Source: Saccharomycopsis phalli
Lineage: Eukaryota > Ascomycota > Saccharomycetes > Ascoideales > Saccharomycopsidaceae
Assembly: GCA_020342235.1 (NCBI GenBank)
Contig: CP073213.1
Location: forward strand, 1,528,501-1,592,500
Direction: 5' to 3'
DNA: 64,000 nt
Part shown: piece by piece, positions 39,053 to 49,044 of the stretch
Position numbering within the stretch: the stretch's first letter is position 1
Layout of the letters: each line of letters starts with the position of its first letter
Notes under the pieces: generated by a model
Told to the model about the DNA's origin: nothing
Seen by the model: only the letters and a program-made list of their open reading frames with translations
Databases searched by the model: none
Program-made: the position numbers and the translations under genes

Positions 39053-39059
39053 TATAAAA
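39053..39059 (+). promoter_or_regulatory. TATA box of the 119-residue secreted protein gene
   Basis: TATAAAA lies 63 bp upstream of the ATG at 39122, with an A/C-rich leader between, the layout of a strongly expressed yeast gene. Confidence 0.55.
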
Positions 39060-39121
39060 TGTTTGTCTATCGACGACTAATTTTGCTGAAGTAGACTCAT
39101 TCAATCAATTCACTTTACAAA

Positions 39122-39481
39122 ATGGCCTTATTCTTGTCTTCATACTTGCTTCTCGCCTTGAGCGCCTTGTCTTCTGTTTACGCTGATGATACGTCGTATT
39201 ACTTCGTTACTAATAGCCCTGCTGTGACTGATGGTTTTGACCTTGGTACCACTGTTATTACTTCTGGAAGCGTTACTGTCGTGGTCAATGACGGTACCGC
39301 TATTGCTACAAAGACTGTGGATGTCCAAAGTATCTCTAATTCTGTTGTGAGCTCTGCTGTTCCTGTCACCGTTGTTGCTGGAGGGGCTACTGTCATCTCA
39401 ACTTTCAACACTGTTGTTACTCAGAAAGCCTTGGTTGACAATTTTGGAAACTGGCAGGTTAATGATCTTGTTTTGGATTAG
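39122..39481 (+). CDS. Small secreted protein, orphan
   Basis: A 119-residue protein with a clear signal peptide (MALFLSSYLLLALSALSSVYA), then a Thr/Val/Ser-rich beta-type sequence without any Cys. There is no hydrophobic tail, so GPI anchoring is unlikely. The sequence has no homologue I recognise. A good TATA box and leader, and a neighbouring divergent cell-wall enzyme gene, suggest a real, well-expressed extracellular or wall product. The function is unknown. Confidence 0.65.
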   Translation: MALFLSSYLLLALSALSSVYADDTSYYFVTNSPAVTDGFDLGTTVITSGSVTVVVNDGTAIATKTVDVQSISNSVVSSAVPVTVVAGGATVISTFNTVVTQKALVDNFGNWQVNDLVLD

Positions 39482-39853
39482 AGAAGCAGTTTACCTTAAT
39501 TTTTCACACAGTTTAATTAGATTTTTCTACGTATTTATGGCTTTATATCAATATCAATGGGTTTATGCTTCTGTAATTATTAATAATTTTTAGTCTGGTA
39601 TTATCTACATGCTGTTAGAGTGCATTGATAGAGACTATAGTTACCTGGAGACTATAATGAATTTACATTTTTATCTTTTGCATTTTGATAAAAGTCTCTG
39701 ACTTTTATCATCATGCATTGGAATTTGTCTTACCCATGTTCTAGATATTTTTTATTTTTTTAATAATATTTATTCAAGGCTATAGCTAAACTAGTTTTTA
39801 TTTTCTTCTAGTCTTTCCACCAGGACCATCGGTCCTGTTTGACTCGAAGCAAA

Positions 39854-39994
39854 TGGCCTAGCCAAGTCCATTCCCTTCTACAAAGGGAACGTGTCTTCCT
39901 TTTTCCAAGTATAAATAGTCAGACTATTCTTTGAATAGTCAAGCGAATATATTTTAGCTACGCTACCGACTCCTATTCTAGTTACTATATTACA
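39854..39994 (+). mobile_element. Old solo LTR, 3' part of a family with three copies in the window
   Basis: This 141-bp stretch shares high similarity with 61467-61605, including TATAAATAGTCAGACTATTC, a short hairpin and the terminal ATTACA. The 5' part is diverged and its boundary is not certain. It looks like the oldest or most eroded copy. No internal region or coding part is present. Confidence 0.65.
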
Positions 39995-40694
39995 CAATTA
40001 TTTTTTTTGTTCCCGTAGTGTCGAATAACAGGGTGAATAAATGTGTCGCTAACTTCACGCTAACTAATAATAAGATTTATGTCTCTCTTAATTTGATAGT
40101 AAAACTTCCAATATATTTATTTAGTTTTATATTAAAATATTCAAGAATGAAATTGATGTTATACTGGCTTGTTGTAGACCATTCTGAGGTCATTCTGAAT
40201 AGCAAAAATTAACACCATACCATTTAAAAATTAAGCTGCATTTTCATTTTCTATTATATTGCTTATATATAGTTTGTGTCGTCAACTCGATCTCACTTTC
40301 AGTTTACATTCATCGTACCTCTGAGGTGTTCATAAGACGTCCTTACCAATTAGCTGAGGGATTTTACAATTCTGCAATCCAACCAAACGACGTTGACAGT
40401 TTGTCTGAATCAATAAATATTTGGCTTTATGAATTTCTTGGATACTCAGCTGATTTGGTGCTAAAATTCAAGGTAAATTAAAACTACTAGGTTATAATTA
40501 TTTCTGTCAATTTACTAGAAATGTCGCTCCTAATAACATTTGCAATACGGGACAATGTTGACTACTATTATTGCCATGTGCAATTACCTAATCAATGTCG
40601 GATAGTTCACCGGGTAAGGATGCACGTTTTGGCTCACTAGATATTGACCATGATCCACACTTCCAGCAGGAATTTTTTTTGCAAGAGCTTTGAG
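39995..40694. other. AT-rich intergenic region with open frame lacking ATG
   Basis: The 700 bp between the LTR piece and MEU1 includes a plus-strand frame open from 40203 to 40481 without an early ATG. Its last 50 codons (EVFIRRPYQLAEGFYNSAIQ and on) look coding-like in composition. I do not recognise it; it may be a gene relic or chance. Confidence 0.25.
40595..40693 (+). other. uORF directly in front of MEU1, or alternative first exon
   Basis: A 32-codon ORF (MSDSSPGKDARFGSLDIDHD...) ends two bases before the MEU1 ATG. It also contains GTAAGG at 40613; joining this to a CAG acceptor 16 codons later would fuse MSDSSP in frame to MEU1, but no good branch point is seen. I favour a uORF that could damp MEU1 translation. 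Confidence 0.35.
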
Positions 40695-40695
40695 A

Positions 40696-41664
40696 ATGGC
40701 AAAACACAGAGTAACCGAACCGTTTGAGGATCTTCCTCATACCTTTTCCGAGCCAATTAAATTGGCAATTATTGGTGGAACTGGTCTTTACCATTTAGAA
40801 TCCCTCCAACCTGTGGCTAGATTAACGGTGTCCACTCCTTGGGGCTTTCCTTCATCCCCTATTACTGTTTCTAAGACGGAATCCGGGTTCCCAATTGCTT
40901 TTTTGGCTAGACACGGGCTCAATCATGACTTGTTGCCTACCGATGTTCCTAACCAGGCCAATATTGCCGCTTTAAAGTCCTTGGGGGTTAATACTATAAT
41001 TGCGTTTTCTTCGGTTGGGTCGTTGCAACAACACATAAAGCCTCGTGATTTTGTTATTCCAAATCAGGTCATTGACAGAACCAAAGGAATCAGAGCATCT
41101 ACATATTTTGAAAGCGGATTTGTCGGTCATGTTGGGTTTGGCGAGCCATTTGATAAAGCTCTTGGTAAATTGGTGTATGACGTGAGTAAGGATGCAATTG
41201 CTCCTCACTTGGTCCATTCTCCAGAGACAGAGGGCAAGGATACTGTATTGATTTGTATGGAAGGCCCAGCTTTCTCTACTAGAGCCGAGTCTCAATTGTA
41301 CCGGTCCTGGGGTGGGTCTGTGATCAACATGTCTTGTATTCCAGAGTCTAAGTTAGCCAAGGAAGCTGAGATAGCTTATCAAATGATTTGCTTGTCCACA
41401 GACTATGATGCTTGGAATGTCAACGAGGAGCCAGTAACTGTGGAAACTGTTGTTGGAAACTTAAAAGCCAACGGTGAAAATGCAAACAAACTCTCCTTAA
41501 AGTTAATTCCTGAATTAGAAAAGGCTATCAAGGCAGGAAAAGTCGGAAATGACTTGGCTGGTTCTACTAAAATGTCTGTATCCACCAATCCAAACGGGGT
41601 CACTAGACAATTGCTTGAAAAGATGCACTTCTTATTCCCAGGATACTGGCCGGTACATAAATAG
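40696..41664 (+). CDS. MEU1: S-methyl-5'-thioadenosine phosphorylase
   Basis: A 322-residue protein matching MTAP/Meu1. Seen motifs are IGGTGLY, FLARHGLNHDLLPTDVPNQAN, the phosphate and purine region MEGPAFSTRAES, and INMSCIPESKLAKEAEIAYQ with CLSTDYDAW. The enzyme cleaves methylthioadenosine to adenine and methylthioribose-1-phosphate in the methionine salvage pathway, as a cytosolic trimer. The ATG at 40696 was chosen; the TTG two codons earlier overlaps the uORF stop. Confidence 0.95.
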   Translation: MAKHRVTEPFEDLPHTFSEPIKLAIIGGTGLYHLESLQPVARLTVSTPWGFPSSPITVSKTESGFPIAFLARHGLNHDLLPTDVPNQANIAALKSLGVNTIIAFSSVGSLQQHIKPRDFVIPNQVIDRTKGIRASTYFESGFVGHVGFGEPFDKALGKLVYDVSKDAIAPHLVHSPETEGKDTVLICMEGPAFSTRAESQLYRSWGGSVINMSCIPESKLAKEAEIAYQMICLSTDYDAWNVNEEPVTVETVVGNLKANGENANKLSLKLIPELEKAIKAGKVGNDLAGSTKMSVSTNPNGVTRQLLEKMHFLFPGYWPVHK

Positions 41665-41814
41665 TATACTAATACCCGAACTTTACCTTTGTTTAACGTG
41701 CTAATTTCGTGAATAGTAACTTCATCTCCCCTTGTAGTGCCACTGTGGATAGCTGTATATCGTACAGTATCACGCATAGAAAATTACTAATAATTTAATT
41801 GTACCTCTAAGCAG

Positions 41815-42708
41815 ATGGTGAGATATGGAGGAGCAGTACCCAGAGGCGAAAATGTACATAAAAAGTCGCCTACTTTGTTAATCAAAGAAGTAGGTTCACT
41901 TCAGAAGATGCCTGAGAAGGAGAAGGCGTTGGATATATTACATAGAGTAGCAATCAAGGTCGCCCCATTGATGAGAAAACACAACTTGAAAGTTGGTCTT
42001 CTACGAGAGTTTTTTCCCAAAAATGCTCAGCTATTAGGGTTAAATGTAAATGGTGGAGCAAGAATCTTAATTCGGTTGCGGCCCGCTAGTAATTCCAGGA
42101 GCTTCCTTAGCTTTGACGACATAGTAGGAACTATGCTTCATGAATTAGTGCACAACAAATTTGGGCCCCACAATGATCTGTTTTATAATCTTTTATCCCA
42201 GTACAAAGAAGAATACCTACAAATCGCCCGGTCTTCTGCTTTTGAGGCTACTGGATATTTAGCGGAGAATGAGAAACTTGGAGGCAGACGTCATACAGGC
42301 GGATCAATAAATGATCTCCGGGTTAAGAGATTGGCAGCGTCAAAGAAATACAAGTCCGAGAGCAGAAAGTTGGGAGGCAATGAGCATTCCACGGCCCCAA
42401 AGAAACCATTGAAAGAGCTAATACGACATGCAGCAATAAGGCGAATGGAAGATCTGATTCGATGTGCCGAAGAGCGAGCAGAGATTGTCGAAGTTGATAG
42501 TCGAGATGACGCGCTTGAGATTGAGATATTATCAGTAGATCAGGCGGAAGAACCCCAGGAATTCATAATCAAAACGGAAGCATCCACCATAACCGAACCA
42601 TGTGTCAAGCCAGATAGCTCAAGAAAGAGGACTATCCATGCACCTGGTTCAATTAAGAAATTTAAAAATAAACAAGTGACACCCGAGGTAATTGATTTAA
42701 CCAAATGA
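41815..42708 (+). CDS. WSS1: SUMO-linked DNA-protein crosslink protease Wss1
   Basis: A 297-residue protein with a WLM metalloprotease domain (about 20-160). The zinc site is HELVHNKFGPHND, giving three His ligands and the catalytic Glu. The C terminus ends with EVIDLTK, a classic SUMO-interacting motif, and an EIEILSVD stretch may be another. Wss1 cuts proteins crosslinked to DNA and cooperates with Cdc48. The CTG right after GPHND falls at a usually polar position, fitting Ser decoding. Confidence 0.92.
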   Translation: MVRYGGAVPRGENVHKKSPTLLIKEVGSLQKMPEKEKALDILHRVAIKVAPLMRKHNLKVGLLREFFPKNAQLLGLNVNGGARILIRLRPASNSRSFLSFDDIVGTMLHELVHNKFGPHNDLFYNLLSQYKEEYLQIARSSAFEATGYLAENEKLGGRRHTGGSINDLRVKRLAASKKYKSESRKLGGNEHSTAPKKPLKELIRHAAIRRMEDLIRCAEERAEIVEVDSRDDALEIEILSVDQAEEPQEFIIKTEASTITEPCVKPDSSRKRTIHAPGSIKKFKNKQVTPEVIDLTK

Positions 42709-42732
42709 TGAAGACACCCTAGCACATATTTC

Positions 42733-42739
42733 CGGGTAA
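42733..42739 (+). promoter_or_regulatory. Reb1-type motif upstream of DHH1
   Basis: CGGGTAA about 210 bp upstream of the DHH1 ATG and just after the WSS1 stop, in a position to insulate the tandem genes. Confidence 0.45.
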
Positions 42740-42947
42740 TTATGCGCATACAGGTGTTTGGATGTTTTGTTCTGTGAATGGACGAAAATTTTCGGAAGGA
42801 TCGATTGACTTGGAATCACCAACAACTACTAATCATACTACGTGCGTTTTTGTCAAAATTTGATTAATAGTTCTTCAATTTGCACAATAAATTTTGAAAT
42901 TTTTACTGTATCCACAAACACACTATAAACCACACAACTATCACACA

Positions 42948-44363
42948 ATGGCTACTGGAGGAGACTGGAAAGACACGTTAAACCTTCCAAAGAAAGACTC
43001 TAGACCACAAACGGAAGATGTTTTGAACACGAAAGGAAACACATTTGAGGATTTCTGCTTGAAGAGAGAATTGCTCATGGGAATATTCGAGGCCGGATTT
43101 GAGAAGCCATCGCCTATTCAAGAGGAGGCCATTCCGGTGGCTTTGGCAGGAAGAGATATATTGGCAAGAGCCAAGAACGGTACGGGAAAGACTGCCGCGT
43201 TTATTATTCCTACGTTACAAAAGGTGAAACCGAAGATCAACAAGATTCAGGGATTGATATTAGTTCCTACCAGAGAATTGGCGTTGCAAACTTCTCAAGT
43301 GTGCAAGACATTGGGTAAGCACTTGGGCGTCCAAGTCATGGTAACCACCGGAGGAACTTCGTTGCGAGACGATATTATTAGATTGAAGGAGCCTGTGCAT
43401 ATTTTGGTTGGAACGCCAGGAAGAGTTTTAGATTTGGCTTCACGAAAGCTTGCCGACCTTTCAGAGACCCCATTATTTGTCATGGATGAGGCCGACAAGA
43501 TGTTGAGCAGAGAGTTTGTGACCATCATTGAACAAATATTATTATTCTTCCCAAAAGACAGACAGTCTTTATTGTTTTCTGCTACTTTTCCCTTGGCAGT
43601 CAAGTCATTTATGGACAACCATTTAACCAAGCCTTATGAAATTAATTTGATGGACGAGTTGACCTTGCGCGGTATTACTCAGTTTTATGCCTTTGTTGAG
43701 GAAAAGCAAAAGTTGCACTGTTTGAACACATTATTTTCCAAATTGCAAATTAACCAGTCGATTATTTTCTGCAACTCCACAAACAGAGTCGAGTTATTAG
43801 CCAAGAAGATTACTGAGCTCGGATACTCTTGCTACTTTTCCCATGCTAGAATGCCACAGCATGCCAGAAATAAGGTTTTCCACGATTTTAGACAAGGTAA
43901 AGTTCGAAATTTGGTCTGTTCGGATTTATTGACGAGAGGTATTGATATACAAGCCGTTAACGTGGTGATTAATTTTGATTTCCCAAAGACTGCCGAGACC
44001 TACTTGCATAGAATTGGTAGATCTGGTAGATTTGGACATTTAGGGTTGGCCATCAACTTGATCAACTGGAAGGATAGATTCAACTTATACAAAATCGAGC
44101 AGGAGTTGAGTACCGAAATCCAACCTATCCCATCCACCATCGACAAGCGTCTATATGTCGCCGATGACGATGAAGCTGTTCCAAGACCGTTTGCTCTTGA
44201 ACAATTGCCAAATGCCCACACCAACTTGCGTAACAACCAAAGAAAACACAACAACAATGAAGACAATGAAAATGGCCAACAACAAAACGGTAACAGACAC
44301 CACCAACCCCCTGCACAGAACCAGCAACAACAGTATCAGCAACAGGCTCAACCGCAGTATTAG
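42948..44363 (+). CDS. DHH1: DEAD-box RNA helicase Dhh1 (DDX6)
   Basis: A 471-residue helicase with Q motif [14 protein letters not shown], motif [31 protein letters not shown] and [10 protein letters not shown], all in the DDX6/Dhh1 form. The last 60 residues are Gln/Asn/His rich, typical of P-body proteins. Dhh1 promotes decapping and represses translation together with Pat1 and Edc3. The ATG at 42948 gives [20 protein letters not shown], matching orthologues. Confidence 0.97.
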   Translation: MATGGDWKDTLNLPKKDSRPQTEDVLNTKGNTFEDFCLKRELLMGIFEAGFEKPSPIQEEAIPVALAGRDILARAKNGTGKTAAFIIPTLQKVKPKINKIQGLILVPTRELALQTSQVCKTLGKHLGVQVMVTTGGTSLRDDIIRLKEPVHILVGTPGRVLDLASRKLADLSETPLFVMDEADKMLSREFVTIIEQILLFFPKDRQSLLFSATFPLAVKSFMDNHLTKPYEINLMDELTLRGITQFYAFVEEKQKLHCLNTLFSKLQINQSIIFCNSTNRVELLAKKITELGYSCYFSHARMPQHARNKVFHDFRQGKVRNLVCSDLLTRGIDIQAVNVVINFDFPKTAETYLHRIGRSGRFGHLGLAINLINWKDRFNLYKIEQELSTEIQPIPSTIDKRLYVADDDEAVPRPFALEQLPNAHTNLRNNQRKHNNNEDNENGQQQNGNRHHQPPAQNQQQQYQQQAQPQY

Positions 44364-45083
44364 GGCAATATACCCGACATGATTGGGACTGGTCTTGGAC
44401 CTACTCCTTTATCTTTACGGCATGACGGAAATGATTTTTTATCTCTTGATTTAACCATTTTTTATTTTACGTAATATTCAAGGTGTTATGATTTTTGTTT
44501 ATTATAGATGTTTCAATATTTATTGTTTGCTGATCTGGGTTGAAGCTTGCATTTATTATGATGTTGCATATGTGTTTTATTATTATTATTCAGAGGGGCC
44601 GAGCGTATCTCCCCAGCTGGAAAAGTTAATATCTATAATTGGGAAATTTAACAATGATTTTATTATTATGCCAATCAAGGAAAAGAGAAAAACCCAAAAA
44701 AAAAACCCAAAAAAGGAAAAAAAATTAGAAAAAACCAAAAAAAAAAAAATATTTTAGAACAAAAAAAAACCACTCAAAAAAACAAATAACTTGGTATATA
44801 AGTACCATTTTGGAGCTTGTACCGTTTTTGTCTGCTATGAACCCGGTATATATATGTATGTAACGCTATGCGACTTCAATCATAACAGATGAATAAATGC
44901 GTGTAAATACTAGCGTAAACTAAGACCTGGTTGCCTTTATTGGGTGCACGATCGGGTAACTCCTTAGGTTGATGATATTTTTAGCTTGTTGTTCACTATT
45001 GAGGTACTAGAGGGAAATACAACGACACTGCTGGGACCATTCTTTGGGGAAACTGAGTCGAATACTTTTGTTCTAATATTACC
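44364..45083. other. Intergenic region with A-rich tract and Reb1-type motif
   Basis: 720 bp between DHH1 and STE7. Plus-strand A-rich low complexity (AAACCCAAAAAA-type) occupies about 44680-44790. CGGGTAA lies at 44953-44959, 125 bp upstream of STE7. The 89-codon frame at 44488 ends inside the A tract and is not believed. Confidence 0.5.
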
Positions 45084-46520
45084 ATGAGTTTTCAAACCAA
45101 GTCGTTACGGAATAATCCCGGGAGAGTCAACTTACCTACGTTGAATCTCGGTAGCGCGGAGTCTGAGACTACCAACAGTCTACCGATTCGAACATTAAAA
45201 CGGAAGAATGTGAAAGTTCTTACCTTGGGCGAGGAGGAGAAGAAGTCTAATCTGTCTAGTGGATTGAGCCTATCAATACCCGCAGGCAAAACCAAGAGGG
45301 CTTCAATTCAGCAGGTGGTCACTTCTTCCAATACGCCTATTGATTTGAACCCCGAAGACAACCAATTGTCTGACAAAGTAGCCAATCTAAATCTAAAAGA
45401 TTACACTGGTGAGACCAAGGCCCAGGTAATCACCACAAAGGTAACCACATCATCCATTACCCCTCAAGTGGCCGCAGCCGATGGATTCTCCTTGAATAAC
45501 TTTAACGAAAACGACTTGTTGAGGTTAGAGGATTTGGGTGCCGGAAACTCTGGATCAGTGTTGAAGGTTATCCACACGCCATCACAGAAGACAATGGCGA
45601 AAAAGACCATCCACATAGAGAACAATCCGTCAGTGAAACAGCAAATAGCACGCGAGCTTAAGATCATGAACGAGTGCAAGTCCAAATATATCATTGAGTT
45701 CTACGGCTCATTTTTGCAAGAAGGGAACGTGATAATATGCATGGAGTATATGGATATTGGCTCCTTGGACAAAGTATTAAAGATAAACGGCCCCTTCCCT
45801 GAATTTTTCATAAACCATGTGGCCTATTCTGTATTAAATGGTTTGAAATACCTATACACCCAGCACAAAATCACACACAGAGACATCAAGCCTTCCAATG
45901 TGTTGCTAAACTCAAAAGGATCGCTACGATTATGCGATTTTGGCGTCTCCCGAGAATTGATAGGCAGTGTTGCCGACACTTTTGTCGGCACATCAACGTA
46001 CATGTCTCCTCAGCGAATCTTAGGGGATAATTATACCATAAATGGCGACATATGGTCGTTAGGTTTGATGTTAGTGGAATTGGCAACCGGCTTCTTTCCA
46101 TTCGGTGAAAGTGAGAAAGTTGCTCCAAACGGCATATTAGATCTCTTGCAGCGAATCGTGAATGAAGACCCACCAACTTTAAGAAGCTTCAACGACAAGT
46201 GGTTGCATGAGCATAACTTGACTTCAGAGTCGGTGGCCCAAAAGCCTCTATTCCCAAGGCAATATTCCTCGACCAACACACAATCTAATACCCCGGAGGG
46301 CGAAAAAGCTAAGCCTGATTATCCGTTTTCGGAAATATTTTGTGAGTTTGTCGAGTCTTGTTTAATAAAAGATGAAAGTAAAAGGCCATACCCTTCCGAC
46401 TTACTCAAACATATATTTATATTAGTCTACAAGAAAGATTTGGACGCCCATGATAGCAAGAATCTCAAACAAGATATAAAAGATTGGTGCAAAAATGTCA
46501 AAAAAATGAAAAAAGCCTAG
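45084..46520 (+). CDS. STE7: MAP kinase kinase Ste7 (Hst7 type)
   Basis: A 478-residue MAPKK. The kinase domain (about 150-445) has GAGNSGSVLKV, AKKTI, THRDIKPSNVLL, DFGVSRELIGSVADTFVGTS and STYMSPQRI. The S-V-A-D-T activation loop and surrounding sequence match Ste7 rather than Pbs2 or Mkk1. The N terminus contains TLKRKNVKVLTLG, a good MAPK-docking (basic plus LxL) motif. It should relay pheromone or filamentation signals from Ste11 to the Fus3/Kss1-type kinase. Confidence 0.9.
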   Translation: MSFQTKSLRNNPGRVNLPTLNLGSAESETTNSLPIRTLKRKNVKVLTLGEEEKKSNLSSGLSLSIPAGKTKRASIQQVVTSSNTPIDLNPEDNQLSDKVANLNLKDYTGETKAQVITTKVTTSSITPQVAAADGFSLNNFNENDLLRLEDLGAGNSGSVLKVIHTPSQKTMAKKTIHIENNPSVKQQIARELKIMNECKSKYIIEFYGSFLQEGNVIICMEYMDIGSLDKVLKINGPFPEFFINHVAYSVLNGLKYLYTQHKITHRDIKPSNVLLNSKGSLRLCDFGVSRELIGSVADTFVGTSTYMSPQRILGDNYTINGDIWSLGLMLVELATGFFPFGESEKVAPNGILDLLQRIVNEDPPTLRSFNDKWLHEHNLTSESVAQKPLFPRQYSSTNTQSNTPEGEKAKPDYPFSEIFCEFVESCLIKDESKRPYPSDLLKHIFILVYKKDLDAHDSKNLKQDIKDWCKNVKKMKKA

Positions 46521-46774
46521 GCAAATATAGAAACTGCATTTTTCGCTCGTTAGCAGCGACTTACACTGGGGCACGGAACAGAATATGTGTTGTTTGTTAC
46601 CCTTTAATCACAGATAAAGTTGGGAATCATTTAGATTTCTATACAATTTATCTTAAAAAACCCTCCAAATCTGTCATAATTCATTTATTGCGTTATGGTA
46701 CAGTACTCTCGCACACTTATATACTCTTCGTATTGGTGGTATGTATCCCCCTACCTGTTAATACATTCACTAAA

Positions 46775-48946
46775 TTAGGCTGATGTAGACGTCTGCTTTT
46801 TAATTTTAAACAAATCTTTATCTACTTGGTTGAAATATTCCAAAGGCAAGTATTGATGTGCAAAAGTAAAAATCGAATTCAACACTTCTTCAGAATTTTG
46901 ATTCTTTGTTTTGATAGCTTTTGAGCGATTCATTAGAAATACAATGTCGTTAATATTCACCGTTCTTCTTTGTGCATGTGTAGAATAGTCGGCCAAATCC
47001 CTCATTTGGCTTTCTAAAAAGGCGTCTGAAAACTCCTCAATTAAATCCAATACCTCATTAGACAATTTTTTCTGTGACGCTCCAAATGTTCCATAAATCG
47101 AATCAAGTTGTTTGTCAACAACTAATGGTCTAGTGTCCTCATTAAGGAAATACTCCCCTAATTCTTTGACGTACTTCCAAGGCAATCTACTAGGGTCATT
47201 GGTTCTCTTTTTTCTAGGTTCCACAGCAGAAGTGGTATCACCTTGTATACCAAAATGCTCTCCTATAATGATATTCTCATCTTCGTCTTCGTCTTCATCT
47301 TCACTTCGTCTGTCCATTTTCAAATCTAGGCCAAACTCCTCTTGATTAATTTGTAGACTTGTATCATAGTCCTCCAAGTCATCATGTATTATTATTGCGG
47401 ATATTTCCTCTGGGGTAGGGAGCAGGTCTCGTTTGCTTCTTTCGATGTCACCAGTATCCAATGATTGATCTTTTTGAATTTCTAAACGCAAGCTCTGGGA
47501 CTGATCTGATTCTCTATGCGAACCTTCAAGTTCTGGGTCTTCTTCGATTTCGAACCTGTTCATTTCTAGATGTTCCACTTCTGGGAGTTCCATTTCTGTA
47601 TTTTCCATCTCTGGGAGTTCCATTTCTGCATTTTCCACTTCTGGGAGTTCCATTTCTGTATTTTCCATCTCTGGGAGTTCCATTTCTGTAGTTTCCGCTT
47701 CTGGGTTATCCACTGTACTTGCTAAAGAGTTTCTATCTTGTCCATCTTCATCCATAGAATGATCCGTTATTTCTTTAATTAGATTCTCCGACAGATAATC
47801 AACAGAATTATCACCTGTTCTGATTAAAGAACTATTATTTTCGATTGCAAAGTCTTCTGAGATATTAACTGGGTCTTCCAGATCCTCATGCTGAACAGGG
47901 ATGTCATTTTCCATAATAATATGTGAATCATTATGCAAATTACTGGAAATTGGCGACTGAACTGGACTATCCATTTCCGGTTCTTGAGAACCAGATTCTA
48001 TGATCGCACTTTGTGCCACTGGCCCAGTATCACTGTTATCGTGAATTTTAAACTCGGTACTGTCGCTTTCAATAGCACTTTTGTTAACCAGATGATCATG
48101 ATCATTAGCAAAGGAGTCTGTGGCACTTTGTTCATGTTCCACCGGCGAGAATAAATCGGAAATCCTTGGGGCAGTTGTTTTGTGCTCTGGTGTTAGACTA
48201 GTTAGGTTTGTAGCTTTTAGTGGCGAATTTTTATTTGAGGACATTATTGAGTTGTTGAAGGAATTGTAAAGGCTCCCCAAGCTTTGTGTGATTCGATTGA
48301 TTTCTCCCTCAATGAACGGATCCACAAAATTGTCATTCGATAGTTCACTGGCCAGACTATCAAACTGGGAGCTCAACACTAACTCCAGTTTCAGCTCCAT
48401 GATGATCCTAGATGATTCTTCATCAGTCTCTTCTTGTATTTCGGTATCGGTACGCGTGGAGTCTAAAATCTTCAACAACGACGAGTGTGCATTATTGAGA
48501 TTCGTTGGGCTTTCAAGTCTACTGATTAACTCCGACACACGGTCATTTTCAAGTTCGCCTCTTTTCACCACATTTCTTTCATGCTCTAGTACTCTTGTGA
48601 GCATCCTCAAATCTCCCATTGGTGATGATTGTTGCTTCCTTATATAAGGTGCAGCTGAGTTCTGTGCCAATGACTTCCGTCCATAACGAGTAACAGGGGT
48701 CCGATTCACTTTTCTTGGTGTGTTTGACCGCCGTTTACTGGATCGCCTGTTGCTTTTAAACCTGTCACTTACTCTCAAGTGTTCGTTCCTAAGAGGATTT
48801 CGTTCGATGCTCTGCTTGACGGGGGACCTTGATCTGGCAGCCCCCAACACTTCTGAGCTAACGGGACTTGTCTATTAATTAGAAAAAAATATGTTTCCTC
48901 GAAGAAAAATACGTACCAACCCGTTGTGTCTTTCATCTTCACTCAT
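46775..48946 (-). CDS. CNN1: Inner-kinetochore CENP-T homologue (Cnn1), one intron
   Basis: Exon 1 is 48917-48946 (ten codons, MSEDERHNGL). A 45-bp intron (48872-48916: GTACGT, CTAAT, TAG) precedes exon 2 (46775-48871), giving 708 residues. The C terminus is a histone fold (KLSNEVLDLIEEFSDAFLES, HAQRRTVNINDIVFLMNRS) ending in an AHQYLPLEYFNQ extension, as in CENP-T/Cnn1. The N terminus is basic with SP/TP sites; the middle is acidic. CENP-T links centromeric nucleosomes to the Ndc80 and Mis12 complexes. It is about twice the length of S. cerevisiae Cnn1. Without the intron the frame lacks an ATG. Confidence 0.85.
47574..47703. repeat. 30-bp in-frame tandem repeat inside CNN1
   Basis: Four and a half copies of a 30-bp unit encode decapeptides TEMELPEMEN, TEMELPEVEN, AEMELPEMEN, TEMELPEVEH. 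The copies are near identical, so they are young or homogenised. They lie in the disordered acidic middle of the CENP-T protein. Confidence 0.9.
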
Positions 48947-49044
48947 GAACGCGGTATGTTTGGATTGTGTTTGTTGTATAAATAAACATACCCGAAGCCC
49001 TGGTCCACAGGCTCTGAAAATTTCACCGCACCATCAAAGACTAC

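Noticed and set aside
44488-44757. 89-codon ORF ending in a Lys-rich tail
   Set aside because: Its second half is just translated poly-A-like low complexity and the first half is AT-rich spacer.
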